A stretch of 64,000 nucleotides of DNA, taken from Spongilla lacustris. Its lineage: Eukaryota > Porifera > Demospongiae > Spongillida > Spongillidae. Position 1 is the stretch's first letter. The number at the start of each line of letters is the position of its first letter. Shown one piece after another: positions 34,301 through 43,451 of this stretch. Below the pieces are notes generated by a model that saw nothing but the letters and a program-made list of their open reading frames with translations, was not told where the DNA came from and ran no database searches. Location of the stretch: the NCBI GenBank assembly GCA_949361645.1, contig OX442426.1, positions 6,754,602-6,818,601 of the forward strand, in the 5' to 3' direction. A program made the position numbers and the translations under genes.

Positions 34301-35057
34301 GTGGTTGCTTTGAAGAGTGTGGGCTATTCAGCTAATGGAGATGCATAGTCACAGGCCTGTTTGAGCATCAGCCAAACTACGAACATTTTTGTTTCGGCAT
34401 ATTTACAACCATCTTATACAGATCAACTCAGTTTGATTGAAATAGTCACAGAGAAGCTAATTTTAGAACATTTCTAGCACTTTGATAGCTGTTCATGAAA
34501 ATTGATCAAATTTCGTATCGCTTTTGAACATAAAAGTTGCACAAATAGCAAAGCCAATGGTGGAGCTTACAGCGCTCCCTCATACCCCCTGGCTGGGCGG
34601 GAGGGGGCACGGCCCCCTCCCGCACCCACCCCCTCTGTGACCCTCCCATTTCTATTACGTAACCAAAGCCGCTACACTTTATAAGTCCTTCCTACGCCTC
34701 TGTCATTATCTGCAGTCCTATGCCAAATCTGTACATCTGACATCAAGGGGGCGGTCGGCAGGTAAATTCTCAAAGAAGACAACTATGGAGGAAAATGGGT
34801 GCGGGTTCTCCTCGTAAAGCGAACGGTCTGGCGAAAAAAAATGCATGCCTCTTCTGGTTCGATAACAACATCCACCCTCTTTAGCGACCCCGCCTCCTTT
34901 TCTATCTACTACATGTGGATCTATTTAAGCCATTGTGTGCATAATCTAATCCCAGACTGAGGTTCAATTGTAAGTAATCCCTGCAGTTACAGTACATGTA
35001 CATACCTTTAGTGTCAATCACCAGCGAAATCGATATTGTCAACCAAAACAAGCGCAT
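26059..35057 (-). CDS. SRCR/LDLa receptor gene 2, complete, 431 aa
   Basis: Type I membrane protein: signal peptide (1-17), LDLa (18-54), SRCR (55-163), LDLa (164-199), LDLa (200-238), SRCR (239-347), transmembrane helix (about 362-388) and a short 43-residue tail. Exons, 5' to 3': 35006-35057, 32648-32758, 31849-32007, 30429-30596, 29776-29883, 28403-28519, 27297-27455, 26598-26765, 26059-26312. All junctions are phase 1, and the 1296 nt are open. Both SRCRs are of the membrane-distal subtype. The proximal subtype is missing although its usual LDLa partner (164-199) is retained, so an exon pair was probably lost. The tail is unrelated to that of gene 1 and lacks PPxY. The donor after exon 5 is gtaggg, weaker than the others. 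Expression is untested. Confidence 0.82.
26598..27455 (-). CDS. Gene 2 exons 7-8: SRCR domain 2
   Basis: First half (27297-27455): [20 protein letters not shown] and VCRQLGFNK. Second half (26598-26765): [20 protein letters not shown] and [10 protein letters not shown] diverged copy of the intron between these halves occurs at about 51560-51860 without exons. Confidence 0.9.
28403..28519 (-). CDS. Gene 2 exon 6: LDLa module 3
   Basis: Reads [20 protein letters not shown], then [18 protein letters not shown]. The RPT insertion between the fifth cysteine and DGSDE lengthens the calcium loop relative to the other copies. 117 nt, phase 1-1. Confidence 0.88.
29776..29883 (-). CDS. Gene 2 exon 5: LDLa module 2
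   Basis: Reads [20 protein letters not shown], then [15 protein letters not shown]. This is the subtype that elsewhere precedes the membrane-proximal SRCR. Here the next exon is another LDLa. Confidence 0.9.
30429..32007 (-). CDS. Gene 2 exons 3-4: SRCR domain 1
   Basis: First half (31849-32007): [20 protein letters not shown] and [14 protein letters not shown]. Second half (30429-30596): [20 protein letters not shown] and GVRCYSP. The 1.25-kb intron between the halves holds a non-LTR fragment, an AT repeat and a CA repeat. Confidence 0.9.
30706..30744. repeat. CA dinucleotide repeat
   Basis: Uninterrupted CA run within the SRCR 1 intron of gene 2. Confidence 0.9.
30960..31310 (-). pseudogene. 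Non-LTR retroelement C-terminal fragment
   Basis: The minus strand encodes [17 protein letters not shown], then [20 protein letters not shown] and a diverged end. It is the same conserved region as at 49251-49630, in the opposite orientation. It sits in the SRCR 1 intron of gene 2, adjoining the AT microsatellite. Confidence 0.7.
31311..31386. repeat. AT microsatellite
   Basis: About 75 bases of alternating TA with one aatt interruption, next to the retroelement fragment. Confidence 0.95.
32648..32758 (-). CDS. Gene 2 exon 2: LDLa module 1
   Basis: Reads [20 protein letters not shown], then [15 protein letters not shown]. Six cysteines and the DCDDGSDE calcium cage are intact. 111 nt, phase 1-1. 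Confidence 0.9.
33180..33310 (+). pseudogene. Retroelement protein tail with TAGGLGP motif
   Basis: The plus strand encodes [20 protein letters not shown] and [15 protein letters not shown]. The same pattern, more degraded, is found on the minus strand at about 490-320 and 1498-1301. It resembles a conserved tail found in invertebrate retroelement proteins; I cannot name the family. Confidence 0.5.
33470..33660. mobile_element. Foldback MITE, short copy
   Basis: Begins gatataaaaacattctctct and ends with the inverted agagagaatgtttttgtatc. Inner words gaaggcaatggtagcat and gccattgtatctcat are also inverted. It is a shortened member of the family at 51290-51560 and 62136-62416. Confidence 0.75.
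34055..34335 (+). pseudogene. Non-LTR retroelement fragment, post-RT region
   Basis: Encodes [35 protein letters not shown] and, past a stop, [13 protein letters not shown]. In this family these blocks precede the GGLGL region seen at 48500 and 57780. Only this segment is present. Confidence 0.65.
35006..35057 (-). CDS. Gene 2 exon 1: signal peptide
   Basis: It encodes [17 protein letters not shown] plus one base, then donor gtatgt, phase 1. Its TGGTTGACA and CTGGTGATTG words align with the gene 1 signal exon. A transposon-like TIR begins only about 18 bases upstream of the ATG, so any promoter would have to lie in it. Confidence 0.65.
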
Positions 35058-36469
35058 CTTTCTACACGTACAAATCAATAGACCCTTCCTTTAACGGCGT
35101 AAGGAATGCAATTTGCTAATTTTACGTCACGTCCGGAGTTCTTCCTGCTGGTGATGTATGTGTCATGTGTAAAATGACTCGCATTGGCAAGGTGGACAAC
35201 AAGGGTGTATCTATGTACTGGAAGAAGTAGGAGGGCAACGTTGCGAATAAGCGCACGAATTCTAAGGTTTATCATTCGAAACACCAGACTTATACAAGTA
35301 CGAGCTTGTTTATACGAAGTACAAATTGAGATAAACATTGCGTCATATTGGTCTGGGAACGAGACTAGCAAAATGTCTTGCTTTCGGCTAGCCGATTGCA
35401 TTTTTATCCCGTGGCAAATTAGCCACCTTCGGAGCGCTGCCGTACTACGGATCTCTAGTGGCTTCTCGAGAAACGCACCTGGGATGTCTGCCTCTGTGAG
35501 TACTGTTGTGACAGAGGCTTGGTCGGTCGAAAAGCATCAACAGCAAGTCTCGTTCCAAGACCAATATGACGCAATGTTTATCGCATAATCAGGACCTACG
35601 TTACATGTATGTAGGATTTCAAGTGTCATGAATACTATGTAAAACAGGTTTGGCATCCCATGTGGAATGTAAACAAATAATCATATCGATCCATCGTTTG
35701 ACCACATCCGATGATTATCAAATTTATTAACGCTATGGCGGCAGTTTGGGCTCCATACCAGTGTAGGTGTTGCGGAGACGTTCTGTTGTGTTGAACCACA
35801 GAGATTACTGACTAGCGATGCTGCCCACACCAATTGCTTGCTCCAACTGATTGATTGGCAAAGAGTGGGCATATTTAGCTCCTGCGATTCGTGCAAAGAA
35901 AGGGTTGGACAAAATCTATACGTTACGCCGCTTCACAAAAAGTTGGAAGATGTTAAGAAAGACATAAAGGGGGCTGAGCGAGGTGTCATTTCAATTGTAC
36001 TAAAACATCTCTCTAGCAGCAACAACCATAGATGTGTGCATGCCAGTCAGTACAACATGTCACTCGCTCTGGGATAGGATTGTGAAAGAAGCTGGTAGCA
36101 CAACACCTGGAATTACTGTTAGTACCTGCATAGCATGATTTGTATTTTATAATAATATGGAGCCTGGGGAAAAGAGGCTTTGGAGTCCATCTCTCAGCTA
36201 GCCTCTCGACTAGCCACTTGCTCGTCCAAGACAAAGTCTGTGGTTCTTACCGAACTCTACGGGCGGCTGAACCTTCACCTGGTACGAGCTAATGCCATTG
36301 CTATCCTTTCCCGTAGCATCAGTCAAAGTGATGTAGGGTAGATATATAGTTAGCATTTTGTGTACATTGTGTTTAGTCTAGTTGTATATGTTTATATATC
36401 AGTGTATTTGTGCATGTCCATTTAATAACATTATGATATAATATATTTTTTTCAATTAAAAATGCCTTC

Positions 36470-37140
36470 TGCTTGCCCCAAAGCGTGGAGGCCACCATCA
36501 CAAACCTGTACCTATCAGTCATCTATGCACCCAGTGGTCCAAAGATGAGTTCAGTGCTCTATGGAATTGAGCATCCAGTCATCCCTCCTCTGGTCCCCGT
36601 CTCACCCCTAACCACAATTCTTCAGCAGTCCAGACTGCAGTATCTCTCGCCAGGGAGGGACTCCTTTCTACTGGCCTGGCCCCCAATAATGATACCACAT
36701 GAAATCTCCTGGTCTCAAAGCATCTGAAAGGCATCCCCCCAACTCCTCCCACAGCACCTCCTTCAGCTGCTCCTTGCCTTCCACCGGACTTTGACATCAT
36801 GGCCATTGTGCACTCTTTCCCGTAGGATACAGCATGTGGCCCCTCTGGTCTTCGCATACAGCACCTGATAGAGGCAGCGGAGGTTCCCCTTCAGTTCCCC
36901 ATTGGTGCAGTACTTAGAGATGTGGTCAACTTACTTATCTCTGGCAAGGTTCCTGTGCAGGTGGCTAGATTCCTCGCAGGGGGGTAACCTGGTGGCCTTG
37001 GAAAAAAACAAACCCAACTCCCCCCCCCCTGACATCCGGCCCATTGCTGTTGGAGAAGCCATTAGGCGCCTGGCTGGGAAATGCCTATGCTTGATCACGA
37101 AGGAAAAATCTCATGACTTCCTGGCTCCTCTTTAGCTTGG
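36470..37140 (+). pseudogene. Non-LTR reverse transcriptase fragment, frameshifted
   Basis: The plus strand encodes LRIQHLIEAAEVPLQ, VVNLLISGKVPVQVARFLAGG, a one-base shift, then GNLVALEKNKPNS and PPDIRPIAVGEAIRRLAGKC. RPIAVGEAIRRL is the fingers motif of this non-LTR family. It lies inside the TIR-bounded element. The part from 36470 to 36790 is weaker and frame-broken. Confidence 0.7.
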
Positions 37141-37289
37141 GGTAGCTTGACCAACAAATTATGTTGCCAGGCCTAGTAGTGAATACTTTTTACTTGGTCC
37201 ATCATCAAAGGAGTTAAAGGCGAAACGCAAATCACAATTGAAGACCTTGTCTTTCCACGAAGGTGATCGAAAACGTACGGTAACAGAAC

Positions 37290-37452
37290 TTAACATAGAG
37301 TATTACCGTATCCTGTTGGCAAAATGACAAAACAATCACGGCCATTTACAAAGCTACATATGGCCTCCTTCTGTTTGTCCTTTAATGTCTCCACTTTCAG
37401 CTCTGTCATCGCAAAACTCACAGCTCGTTCGACCGTATCCATATTTACACTT
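37290..37452 (-). pseudogene. RecQ-like helicase N-terminal exon fragment
   Basis: The minus strand encodes MDTVERAVSFAMTELKVETL, then KDKQKEAICSFVNGRDCFVI and LPTGYGNTLC before a stop. This matches the start of RecQ-family superfamily-2 helicases: the Q-motif-like KxxQKEAI, then motif I (Walker A) LPTGYGxS/T. The motif I lysine position reads Asn, so ATP binding would fail. Only the first exon-sized piece is present. Confidence 0.65.
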
Positions 37453-37729
37453 AGTGTGGGTCTGGGTCGAGCGAATGGTTACGTATTTGTTTATGTACAC
37501 GCGTTAATGTACGTACGTCAAAATTAAACTGCGCACGAATTCCAGGCTTTGGCACACTTCCCCAGACCTATACGAGCGTGTTTATACATTATGCGAAAAC
37601 ATTGCGTCATATTGGTCTGGGAACGAGACTAATCAACAGTGTTAGTGCTCGCGCGCAGGAAGAACTCCGGAAGTGACGCAATTAAGAATAATTGCATTTC
37701 TTACGCCTTTAAAGGGAAGGGTCTATTGC

Positions 37730-38228
37730 TTATAATTTCATGCAATGTAGTGAATACTTACTACAATTGCAAATGACAGATGATGCAAAGTTTTACACTG
37801 ACATGTATTATAGAAGGTGCCCTAAATGTTTATCATCGTACGTGTGATAGTATGTTCAACCAGCTACAAAAATTCTAGGATTTAAAAAAAACCTTGCAGG
37901 GGGCCCAGGTTTGGCTCTTTTTATAAACAGAACACTGAGGACTGAATAATCTGTGTACTGATATTTGGACATGTATGGGTTCTGATGTGATTTAATGAGG
38001 CCATTCATTTTGTGTGAACATCTCGCTGCGGGGCAATGTCACAATGACTGAGTTTATTTTATCAAGGGATTGATTTTGTCATCATGCAGTCCTCAAGATC
38101 ACACAAACGTATATGTATGTACCAATGCACAATCTGGTACAAATAGCAACACATATGCCAAATAGTAGGCATCATTTAGATTTTGGCCACTTTAACTTCT
38201 GTCCCCATATACCCATGTATCCATGACT
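37730..38228. other. No gene seen
   Basis: Spacer between the TIR-bounded element and the pogo-like element. It has no coding frame or repeat that I can support. Confidence 0.4.
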
Positions 38229-38229
38229 A

Positions 38230-39643
38230 CAGTGGAACCCCTCTAATAGCGGGACCAATCTCAAGTGTCCTGATTATCTAGGTGTCCTTACTTAGGGGTT
38301 GGAACTTTTATCATTAAAATAACAGTATGAGTAACATAAAGTGTAAGCTAGGGGTGCTATCGATGCTTGAAAAGAGCACATGGTTGCTGAGCATGTCAAT
38401 CTGGTGACTGCACTCAGTATTGCAGCTTCTTCTATGTGACTGTTCTGCTCAAGAAATGAGCAAATATCTTCAAGGCAGTCAGTGATTTCTGTCAAAAAAA
38501 TTACATGTAGCCATGAAGGAGGGGATTCAGTATCGTAGCGTCCTCATCTTCATCTATATTATCAAGACCCACTTCTTTATCCTTTAGGCCTCCTCACTCC
38601 AGGAGATTTCAGAAAACTCAGCACCATCTTCCTTAGCACCCAGCATTTCAGACTGTGACAAGAGCTTCTTTGAACTAACTTGATCAAATAGTTCATCCAC
38701 TTCATTGCCCTCCCCACATTCTTGCACATCAATGTCACAAAACAGATCTGTGTGAGCTGTTAGCATGTCCAGAACATGACACAAAGGGACAGTGGAGATT
38801 ACTGGGGCAGTAGTGAATCGTGGTGCGGTGCTGGATATGCATGGCTGCAAGTACATGTATCGCTTGTACGGTACTAAGGCCTATCTAGATATAGTGTGTG
38901 TCATATCCGTGAAAAATAATAGATCTCTCTTATAATCCCAGCATCGCTTCAGAAGACAATATGTCTGATTTATGTTTGCCATAACCATATACCGGTATTG
39001 CATCATTGAAGTGAGTAGACTCTATGACATCATAGCGCAGAATGGCTTTTCGGGGTGTTTTTGTATTGTGTAACGTAACAGCAAGATAGCGCACTACTAC
39101 ATGTACGTAGTGCAGTGCCCGGATTACGGAATCAGGGGTGTAAGTTAGTGCATTGTCAATGCAAGTTGCATGGATCTCGTGATGTCATGTGACGAAGCGA
39201 TTTTACACGTAGAATTTTACATTGAGTGTAGCACGTCTATCAAGTAAAACTTGCTGCGTTGTCGGGTGCTTGATGCGATCGGACATGTAAAGTTCTTTCC
39301 TACCACCCGCCAAGGTATGTAAGGTTCTTTCCTGTACCATCTGCCAATTTCTGGCAAAGTAAAGAACAGCAGGAGTTAGATAGTCGATCGAGTAAGAGTC
39401 AATGCCTAAACCCGCTTGCAACACTTTAGATTCATATCTGGCTCAGGCAACCGCTGATAAACTCTGACAATACGCTCCATCCATTGACGCGCCATAGTCG
39501 CTTGCCCCCAATATAAAAAAGTTGCAATATAAATTGTCACATGACATTGCGACGTGACGTAGGCCATGCAACCCCTATATAGTGGTCTGTTTATCGAGGT
39601 ACGTATCCGTATCTCTGGGAGTCCGCATTTCGGGGTTCCACTG
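38230..39643 (-). mobile_element. Pogo/Tigger-like DNA transposon, degraded
   Basis: The left end cagtggaacccctctaat and the right end (minus strand) cagtggaaccccgaaatgcg are inverted repeats of the type used by pogo/Tigger elements. Minus-strand frames inside read SWSEEA-ending acidic text (38584-38856), and FLEQNSHIEEAAILSAV (38292-38495), which resemble the poorly conserved C-terminal region of such transposases. I see no DDE catalytic core, so this is a deleted copy. TA target duplications are not clear. Confidence 0.55.
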
Positions 39644-39649
39644 ACTGAC

Positions 39650-41420
39650 TGTACACACAACTCACCGTATCCACAGCCTCCAGTAAGGCAGTCCTGCAGT
39701 CATTCTCCAGACTAACATAGTTCACAATGGCACCATGAGCGAGGGTACTCGGAGGCGGATACAGGGGGGGAGTCCAGGGTGTCCGGACACCCCCCTTGGA
39801 ACCATTGATGAAATAATTAGCCCACATCGCGCACATATAAATGCAACTACATGTATAGTACCGTATGCTTTGAAGCGATCTCGTCACCCCATATACACCA
39901 GTATGCATGCAATCGAACCGAAACGTAAATGTATAGGGCCTTATACTTAGAATTTTATTTGCCTTGAATTGGAATAACGTATAATATTCTTAAAGATATG
40001 ATTGACAAAACGCGGTAGTAAGGCCCGCCTGCAGACTACTTTACATATTTTGCACTGAAAAGGCTGAATCCGGGTTGCCAAAGGCCAACATGGCCTGACA
40101 CACCCACTACCCCTTCACCCATATATAACTGAGTCAGGGCAAAATCAGTCAAAGCACACATATAGAGTTAACAAATTAGGATGATCATGATATACAACAC
40201 CATGACGTACAATTGCTGGTGTATGCATGATGCGACAATCTTCTTGCAATTGCCTTGTGGGTGGATCCAAGCCTGTCACGTCAGGGTTTGACCTAGTGGA
40301 CAGTACGGCCTGGCAGGCCGACCGGGGGGGGGGGGGGGGGGGGGGGGAGGGAATAAACTGGCCAGCAATCTTCAACCCTTTTAGCATGATGTGCTTCATT
40401 GATCATGATGTGGGATATAAATTCCTGTTCCAAGTGATTAACATGTACGTGGTACATTAGAGAAGTCATGCAAATAATGGAGTTCTTTAGCATGCATGGT
40501 CACATTGGTCAGCTGTGCACGGAACTGAGAAACTCACTTTGTGTGGTAACCATAAATGTTACTTAATAGTTATAGTGTTTTGTTTTCGCTTCGAACCTAC
40601 ACGACGACTGTACTCATCTATACATATAGGCAATTATAAGTTATAGTTAGCAGTAATTAAAGTGTAGAAATCTAATAGGCCAGGCCTGTTTGAGAGCACT
40701 AAATACATTGTTTTAATACATTAAAGTCCAGCACCTGCCTATTTTTAAACGATTTCGACTTCGAGATCGCTAATATTGTATGAAACGCTCCAGCTTCTGG
40801 AGCTCCGCCCCAGACCCCGGTGGCGTACGTATATGGACATATACCGTTAAGTAATTCACTATCGGCGTGGCTAATTAACACTCCTTGTGAAAAAAATTCT
40901 AGGGCTCAGCCCCAGACCCCGAGGAAGCGTCACCTCCTGCCCCACCCCTTCATCAAATTCATATTGGACACCCCCCTCACCGAATTCCTCCGTCCGCCCC
41001 TGGCACATAGGGCGGCTAGTACGTTACCTTTGGTGGCGGCATAAATCAGAAACTGTTGGGTTAAGTTTTAGTATAACCCTATCAAGCTCTTAATAACTTG
41101 CACGTAATGCACCAGTGAACTTAAGGTTAAGCAATGTTTTTTTTTTTTTATAGCAGCTATAACTATAGCATTAAAAAATAAATAAATTATAAAAACATAA
41201 TGTTTTTATAGCAGCTATAACCATAACCCTTTATGTAACAGCCGGCATGGATAATGTTGGATTCCAGTAGCATCAACATCCGTTTTTAAAAATTATTATT
41301 GTCACAATACAGTACAGTAAAAAAGTAAATTCAATACCAAATCTGTCCACTAATGTATAGTTCGCACAGAAGCACACATATGGATTACACCAGGTACTAA
41401 AACTACATAAGTACATTAGC
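39650..41420. other. Intergenic, repeat-rich
   Basis: Holds a GGCGGAT...GTCCGGACACCCCCC repeat at about 39755-39800, a 24-base poly-G run at 40324-40347, GGGCTCAGCCCCAGACCCCG-like words at about 40805 and 40900, and a duplicated tagcagctataac word at about 41152 and 41208. No gene is supported. Confidence 0.5.
40324..40347. repeat. Poly-G tract, 24 bases
   Basis: Uninterrupted G run followed by aggg. It gives rise to the short Gly- and Pro-rich frames around it, which are not genes. Confidence 0.95.
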
Positions 41421-41424
41421 CGAA

Positions 41425-41909
41425 TTAGTTCAATGGAGGAGCTGAAGGTAGAGGCGCTTGAAGACATGGCTGAGAGTTGGCATAGGGCTGAGAACCTACA
41501 TAGGACTGAGGACCAGCATATGGCTGTGGTTCAGTGTATGACAGAGGCTGATGGTACTGCTCTGGAGCACCCATTCCATTATAAGCTGTGGCATATGGAG
41601 GTGGTGCAGGATATGTCTGTGGAGTGTGGTAGTAGGGGTCTTGAGCATAGCTGGCCGGTGGTGGCATCATGGGCTGAGGCTGGTCCTTTCTCTCCTGAAT
41701 GATAATGACCTTAGGTCCAGCTGCAGCCTGCTGCATTTGGGCTGATGCATATTGTACTGGTGTGTTTAAAGTCATTTGCCTCTTGTTTCTTCTACTCTTC
41801 CTGAGGCAGAGTATGGCTGTGAACACACCACAGATTATGCAGAACAACAGAACACCCCCTATTGCTCCACCTACTGCTCCACCTATCACAGCAGATGTAG
41901 TGCTTGAAT
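41425..41909 (-). CDS. Gene 3: transmembrane segment and Tyr/Pro-rich tail
   Basis: Reads [20 protein letters not shown] and ICGVFTAILCL, then the basic RKSRRNKR. The tail is Gln/Pro/Tyr-rich with repeats of the type PQPYAGPQSYVGSQPYA and one PPPY. Ends APPLN and stop. The [11 protein letters not shown] start is shared with genes 4 and 5. Confidence 0.8.
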
Positions 41910-42090
41910 CTATTTAAGGTCAATAGAAAGCATACGGGAAATATTTGATTTTATTTCAAACAACATGTAGATTACATGTATAGCAATATAGCTGCATGCC
42001 AGTGCATGGTGCAAAATAAAAACTACTTTTCATGCTGAGTCTGCTGACACATGTCCATGCATTGTAACCTAGATGTGTGATGGAACATAC

Positions 42091-42477
42091 CATAACAGGA
42101 CACTCCTGCATGCTGTAATGTAGAACAGGGCACAGGAAGACTGAGAAATCCTCAGGCTGTTATCATACTCTCATTGCCAATGCAACTACCGATATCATCC
42201 CAGGTGACTGTTGCTGATCCTGGACCATAGTACGATGCCAGCACTGCAGAACCAGCTAGAAGGGTACCGGTAATAATATAATGATTCAGACATAATAGAG
42301 TTGAATAGGATTAGATTGTATTACCTGCAAATCCCAACTGGCCACATACCACCTTGGCATTCTGTGCTGTCTACACAGTGTCGCACACTGTTCCCCATTG
42401 GTTTCTAAAACATGCCTCCACTGTTCCTTCTGCTGATGAGGCTCCACCCACCAGGCGAACCATTCCACGAGAGCATA
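42091..42477 (-). pseudogene. Gene 3: proximal SRCR domain with two nonsense codons
   Basis: First half (42325-42477): [20 protein letters not shown] and [13 protein letters not shown], with TAG where the other copies have Trp. Second half (42091-42255): YYGPGSATVTWDDIGSCIG and HAGVSCYG, with TGA where the other copies have a conserved Cys (SIITAC position). Splice sites look normal. Confidence 0.88.
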
Positions 42478-42571
42478 CTGTACATATACAGATAAAGATA
42501 AGGCTGCATAAAAATCCTTCTCATACTTTATGAATTGGTCGCCACCCTTCCACAACAACAATTTGTATGAC

Positions 42572-42685
42572 CACAATTAGTTTCATCTGAGTTATCTCCT
42601 GGACCACAGTCATTGCAGCCATCACACCAATAAGCAGTGTCAATACAATGACCATTGGTGCATTGGAAGTTTGAAGATGGGCAGT
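42572..42685 (-). CDS. Gene 3: LDLa module
   Basis: Reads [20 protein letters not shown], then [17 protein letters not shown]. It has a seventh cysteine in DGCNDC (Tyr elsewhere) and a GPG insertion before DNSDE. The donor reads gtcata instead of gtaag, which weakens the exon. Confidence 0.8.
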
Positions 42686-43451
42686 CTGTCCAGAATAAAA
42701 AATAATAATAATCACAATTATATTTGAACTAGTTTGATGAATAATGTATGTATACATCATGCAAATCATCAAATTTGATGGTTGAACATCTGTCATGATT
42801 TAATGCAGTATGGAAATTCACAGATTCATGTGCATCAGAAATATGCATCAGATATTTCTGATGCATACAGCATATACGAGTTATATTGTTATATACATAG
42901 TGCATAGTTACTTATTTATTTTTAAAGTACACAATAAATTATGTTTTCATGACCCTCAAAATTTTGAAACCATTCAAATTTCTCTCTGATAAATTCTAGA
43001 TGGCAATGTATCCAGAAATGTATGCATGCTAAAATTGACCTAAGTGTACATGCTTATATTTCCTTGCAAAATAAAAAGTGCATCATTATGATGTTGTTTG
43101 CACACAAACTACTCATTAGCTACTACTAGTATGAAGCCTGATATTTTGTGTACAGATCACATTATATAATAACTATTATATTATGATACATCGGTGGTAA
43201 CAGTTGGTACTTATGTTACAATGTAATTGTGTTATGTATTACGTATCATGAGAATTAAGCATTGGTCTATAGTGTTCAAGCACTTGGCAATGTAGTATAA
43301 ATTCATGCGATAACACTTGCTTGTAAGTACAGGATGCAGAACCAAATCTAAAATGTGTTTGGTCACCAGACACTATGTTGTCCACTATTGGCAACTGAGC
43401 AATCTGGCTTTCCATCCTCATGCTTTTTAAAACATTCTTGTTGCAGCTTAC

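Larger units (their letters stand above)
32770..35000 (-). other. Gene 2 intron 1, about 2.25 kb, with mobile-element pieces
   Basis: Contains a TSGGLGP-type retroelement tail (about 33190-33310, plus strand), a foldback MITE (about 33470-33660), and a non-LTR fragment (34055-34330). No module exon was found. Confidence 0.6.
35076..37728. mobile_element. TIR-bounded element with RecQ-like exon, composite
   Basis: The ends are inverted: left 35076 caatagacccttcc, then ggcgtaaggaatgcaat and ccggagttcttcctgc; right (minus strand from 37728) caatagacccttccc, ggcgtaagaaatgcaat and ccggagttcttcctgc. The similarity extends over about 65 bp. Inside are a RecQ-like helicase exon on the minus strand near the right end, a broken non-LTR RT fragment (36470-37140, plus) and subrepeats around gcgtcatattggtctggg at 35340, 35560 (inverted) and 37595. 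Target duplications could not be fixed. The superfamily is unknown; large cut-and-paste elements that carry helicase domains are one possibility. Confidence 0.6.

Noticed and set aside
35700..36080. Cysteine-rich zinc-finger gene (CRCCGDVLLC and SSCDSCK blocks)
   Set aside because: The two blocks lie in different frames separated by stops. It may belong to the TIR element's protein but cannot be assigned.
42152..42154. TGA read as selenocysteine at a conserved Cys position
   Set aside because: A second lesion (TAG) lies in the preceding exon of the same SRCR, and no supporting element can be shown; simple decay is more economical.
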